DNA of 7,220 bases from assembly GCA_900318545.1 (NCBI GenBank), contig ONLC01000107.1, positions 1 to 7,220 on the forward strand. Reading direction: 5' to 3'. The stretch's first letter is position 1. The number at the start of each line of letters is the position of its first letter. A program made the translations under genes and the position numbers. The stretch is from an uncultured Eubacteriales bacterium. Its GTDB lineage: Bacteria > Bacillota > Clostridia > Oscillospirales > Ruminococcaceae. The notes below the pieces were generated by a model. The model was given only the letters and a program-made list of their open reading frames with translations, did not search any database and had not been told where the DNA came from. Below are positions 5,862-7,220 of the stretch, in pieces.

Positions 5862-6680
5862 TCAGCATTTATAGCTGCTGTTGTCGTCACTGCTGTCGGT
5901 CGGAAGATATGACTGCTCCTCGCTGTAATATCTTTCTCCGTCCTCGAGCATTGCTTTTCTGAGCCTTATTTTCAGGCTTTTCAGCTGATCTGCGTTCATA
6001 GCAGAGGTCATAGCCGAAACCGCCTCTGCACTGACGAAGGGCTTGCAGAAATAGCTCATTCTGAGTATCTCCTCACGAAGCCTTGCCTCCTCATCATTCA
6101 GAAGCTTATCCACCCTCTGCTGATCTGTGAAGGTCTTTGTAACGCCTGCTCCCTTCTGTGCAGGAACAGCCACAAAGGACCATTCGTAAGCATCGGTCGG
6201 CTCGTCTAAGATGTGTACGCAGGTTCTGCCGTCATATTCATGACCTTTGATGTGCATACAGGGCTCCTTGTAAACGTCCGCACCGCAGACAGAGCATATT
6301 TTCTTAGCCACCGAGCAGCTTACCGAGACCTCCTTTTTGATGCCGCCCTTTATTTCTGCGATAAGGTCGGCGTTACCCTCAGTACGTACCATATATGCCT
6401 TTGCAAGCAGACGGTTTGTCTCACCGTCATTTATTACCTCGCAGGAATATATCCTTGCGGTCTGGTTCTCGCCCTTGGGGTCATGGTCAAAGATGCCTGT
6501 GCGTCCCTTAAAGAGCTCCGCAAGCTTTTGCAGAGCGTCAGTGCTGAAACGCTCAAGATCTCTGTCAACGCTGTCATCGCAGAGGACAACGCTGAATGTG
6601 AAGAGCTCGTCCTCCGTAAGCTCAGTCTGAGCGTAGGAATTTATAAGCTCAAGCTCTTCCTTTGTGATCTTCTGTGACAT
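5862..6680 (-). CDS. Phage prohead protease with Cys/His insert and possible scaffold-like tail
   Basis: The 272-residue protein is placed between portal and capsid, as are HK97-type capsid maturation proteases. Candidate catalytic residues are His66 (GIFDHDPKG), Ser119 (KKEVSVSCS) and Glu166 (DAYEWSFVAVPAQ). The surrounding motifs VDRDLERFS, ARIYSCEV and AVPAQKGAGVTK are typical of this protease group. Between Ser119 and Glu166 is a Cys129-X2-Cys132...Cys141-X-His143...His147...Cys154 set that could bind zinc. Residues about 183-272 are extra, hydrophilic and helical (DEEARLREEILRM, LKSLKIRLRKAM), then a Ser/Asp-rich end. This could act as an internal scaffold. The start is clear: AAAGGAGAG at 6694-6686 precedes the ATG. 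Which residues act in catalysis is inferred from family pattern. Confidence 0.8.
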   Translation of the reverse strand: MSQKITKEELELINSYAQTELTEDELFTFSVVLCDDSVDRDLERFSTDALQKLAELFKGRTGIFDHDPKGENQTARIYSCEVINDGETNRLLAKAYMVRTEGNADLIAEIKGGIKKEVSVSCSVAKKICSVCGADVYKEPCMHIKGHEYDGRTCVHILDEPTDAYEWSFVAVPAQKGAGVTKTFTDQQRVDKLLNDEEARLREEILRMSYFCKPFVSAEAVSAMTSAMNADQLKSLKIRLRKAMLEDGERYYSEEQSYLPTDSSDDNSSYKC

Positions 6681-6714
6681 TGTTTCTCTCCTTTCGTGTG
6701 TTTATATGCAGGTG

Positions 6715-6783
6715 TCAGGTATCCTTCTTGTCCTCAGGTACAGCGTGCGTGTGATCCGGATACTTTTCACCGTGCTGACTCAG
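6715..6783 (-). CDS. Possible 22-residue His-rich mini-protein with CTG start, overlapping the portal stop
   Basis: In the gap between portal and protease one frame reads CTG AGT CAG CAC GGT, giving (M)SQHGEKYPDHTHAVPEDKKDT, and then TGA. The CTG (6783-6781) overlaps the portal TGA (6782-6780) as CTGA, like the ATGA couplings seen downstream, and AAAGGGAG sits six bases before the CTG. The peptide is hydrophilic, with a PDHTHAVPED core that looks protein-like. Alternatives are a portal C-terminal extension reached by a -1 frameshift or a recent indel, or chance. CTG starts are rare, so confidence is low. Confidence 0.35.
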   Translation of the reverse strand: MSQHGEKYPDHTHAVPEDKKDT

Positions 6784-7220
6784 TTTTCGCTCCCTTTGAG
6801 CTTACCTGCAATCTGCTCAGCCTGAGCATTGTACAGGCGTGAGCGTGCAAGAGCTTCCTCGTCCTGAAGGTTTATGTTGTCCCACTCTATCGTGGGTCTG
6901 CCTGCACAGCCCGAGAGCCTCAGGAAAGCAGAGCATATATCCTCCAGTGCCGGAGTCAGGAGCCTGCGGTAGTATTCAAGCTCGCTGGTGAGAATGTCAG
7001 CCTGCTGGCTGGACATACGCTCCGAGGTGTTCCAGTTGAGCCCCAGCACAAAGGGCGGAATGGAAAGCTTAGAGATCATCTGCTCGAGTATCTCCCTTAC
7101 AGGGATCTGAGTGTCGATGATCTGGTTGTCGGCACCGATGACCTTGATATCGACGTCGCCGACCGCCACGAAGTCCTTGACCTGACCGCAGCGGGCGGAG
7201 TTCATACCGTCAGCCCATTC
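6780..7220 (-). CDS. Phage portal protein, C-terminal part (N-terminus beyond window)
   Basis: The frame is open to the right edge, giving 146 residues that start EWADGMNSARCGQVKDF and end KLKGSEN. The portal is the dodecameric ring at the capsid vertex through which DNA is packaged, and to which terminase and connector dock. Typical portal features are the segment SKLSIPPFVLGLNWNT, followed by MSSQQADILTSELEYYRRL and LTPALEDICSAFLRLSG. That is the 'clip/stem to wing' region, where a conserved P-P-F-x-L/G-x and a long helix with Tyr-Tyr-Arg occur. The final acidic helix with DEEALARSRLYNAQAEQIAG is common in portal C-termini. The gene lies directly before the protease, the normal order. The apparent ATG at 7205 is internal; the true start lies outside the window. 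Confidence 0.8.
   Translation of the reverse strand, partial: EWADGMNSARCGQVKDFVAVGDVDIKVIGADNQIIDTQIPVREILEQMISKLSIPPFVLGLNWNTSERMSSQQADILTSELEYYRRLLTPALEDICSAFLRLSGCAGRPTIEWDNINLQDEEALARSRLYNAQAEQIAGKLKGSEN

Noticed and set aside
6754..6761. ATCCGGAT palindrome between portal and protease
   Set aside because: An 8-base palindrome is expected by chance at this scale, and no promoter or second copy accompanies it.
1..7220. tRNA, CRISPR array, insertion sequence, integrase or attachment repeats
   Set aside because: I found no cloverleaf, regularly spaced repeats, transposase motifs or direct repeats flanking the structural cluster; an attachment site cannot be judged without the other end of the element.

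Overview
The window reads as a chromosomal segment of a low-to-mid GC Firmicute of class Clostridia, most like Ruminococcus or a close Oscillospiraceae relative. This rests on the look of the proteins, AAAGGAG-type ribosome binding sites throughout and a TTTACA-N17-TATAAT promoter; the genus is an inference. Every gene I accept is on the minus strand, so the window is read from right to left. It holds two transcription units separated by about 100 bases.

Unit 1 (about 7220 down to 2707) is a phage-type virion structural cluster. In transcription order it has the C-terminal end of a portal protein, a possible 22-codon CTG-started ORF overlapping the portal stop, a prohead protease with a cysteine/histidine insert, an HK97-fold-like major capsid protein, a putative head-tail connector, a putative tail-terminator or neck protein, a small beta-rich tail protein and a larger baseplate/tail-hub-like protein. 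Spacing is tight, with stop/start overlaps at two junctions. A hairpin lies between the capsid gene and the connector gene. The cluster ends in a strong intrinsic terminator three bases after the last stop codon. No tail tube, sheath, tape-measure, lysis, integrase or replication gene follows. The element is therefore a compact prophage remnant, a satellite, a gene-transfer-agent-like cassette, or a phage whose remaining genes lie upstream of the window.

Unit 2 (2661 down to 1) starts at a near-consensus promoter immediately beyond that terminator. It encodes a FliB-like lysine N-methylase, a 69-residue unknown protein, an aldose 1-epimerase (LacX-like) and the start of D-aminoacyl-tRNA deacylase (dtd), which runs off the left edge. 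Between the 69-residue gene and the epimerase lies a decayed, in-frame second copy of the small protein's C-terminal end, preceded by a perfect 8-bp inverted repeat.

There is no stretch over 300 bases without a gene, and I saw no tRNA, rRNA, CRISPR array, IS element or recognisable attachment site. The most unusual points are the abbreviated tail block, the CTG mini-ORF, the duplicated C-terminus behind a UGA codon, and the protease with a zinc-type insert and a possible scaffold tail.
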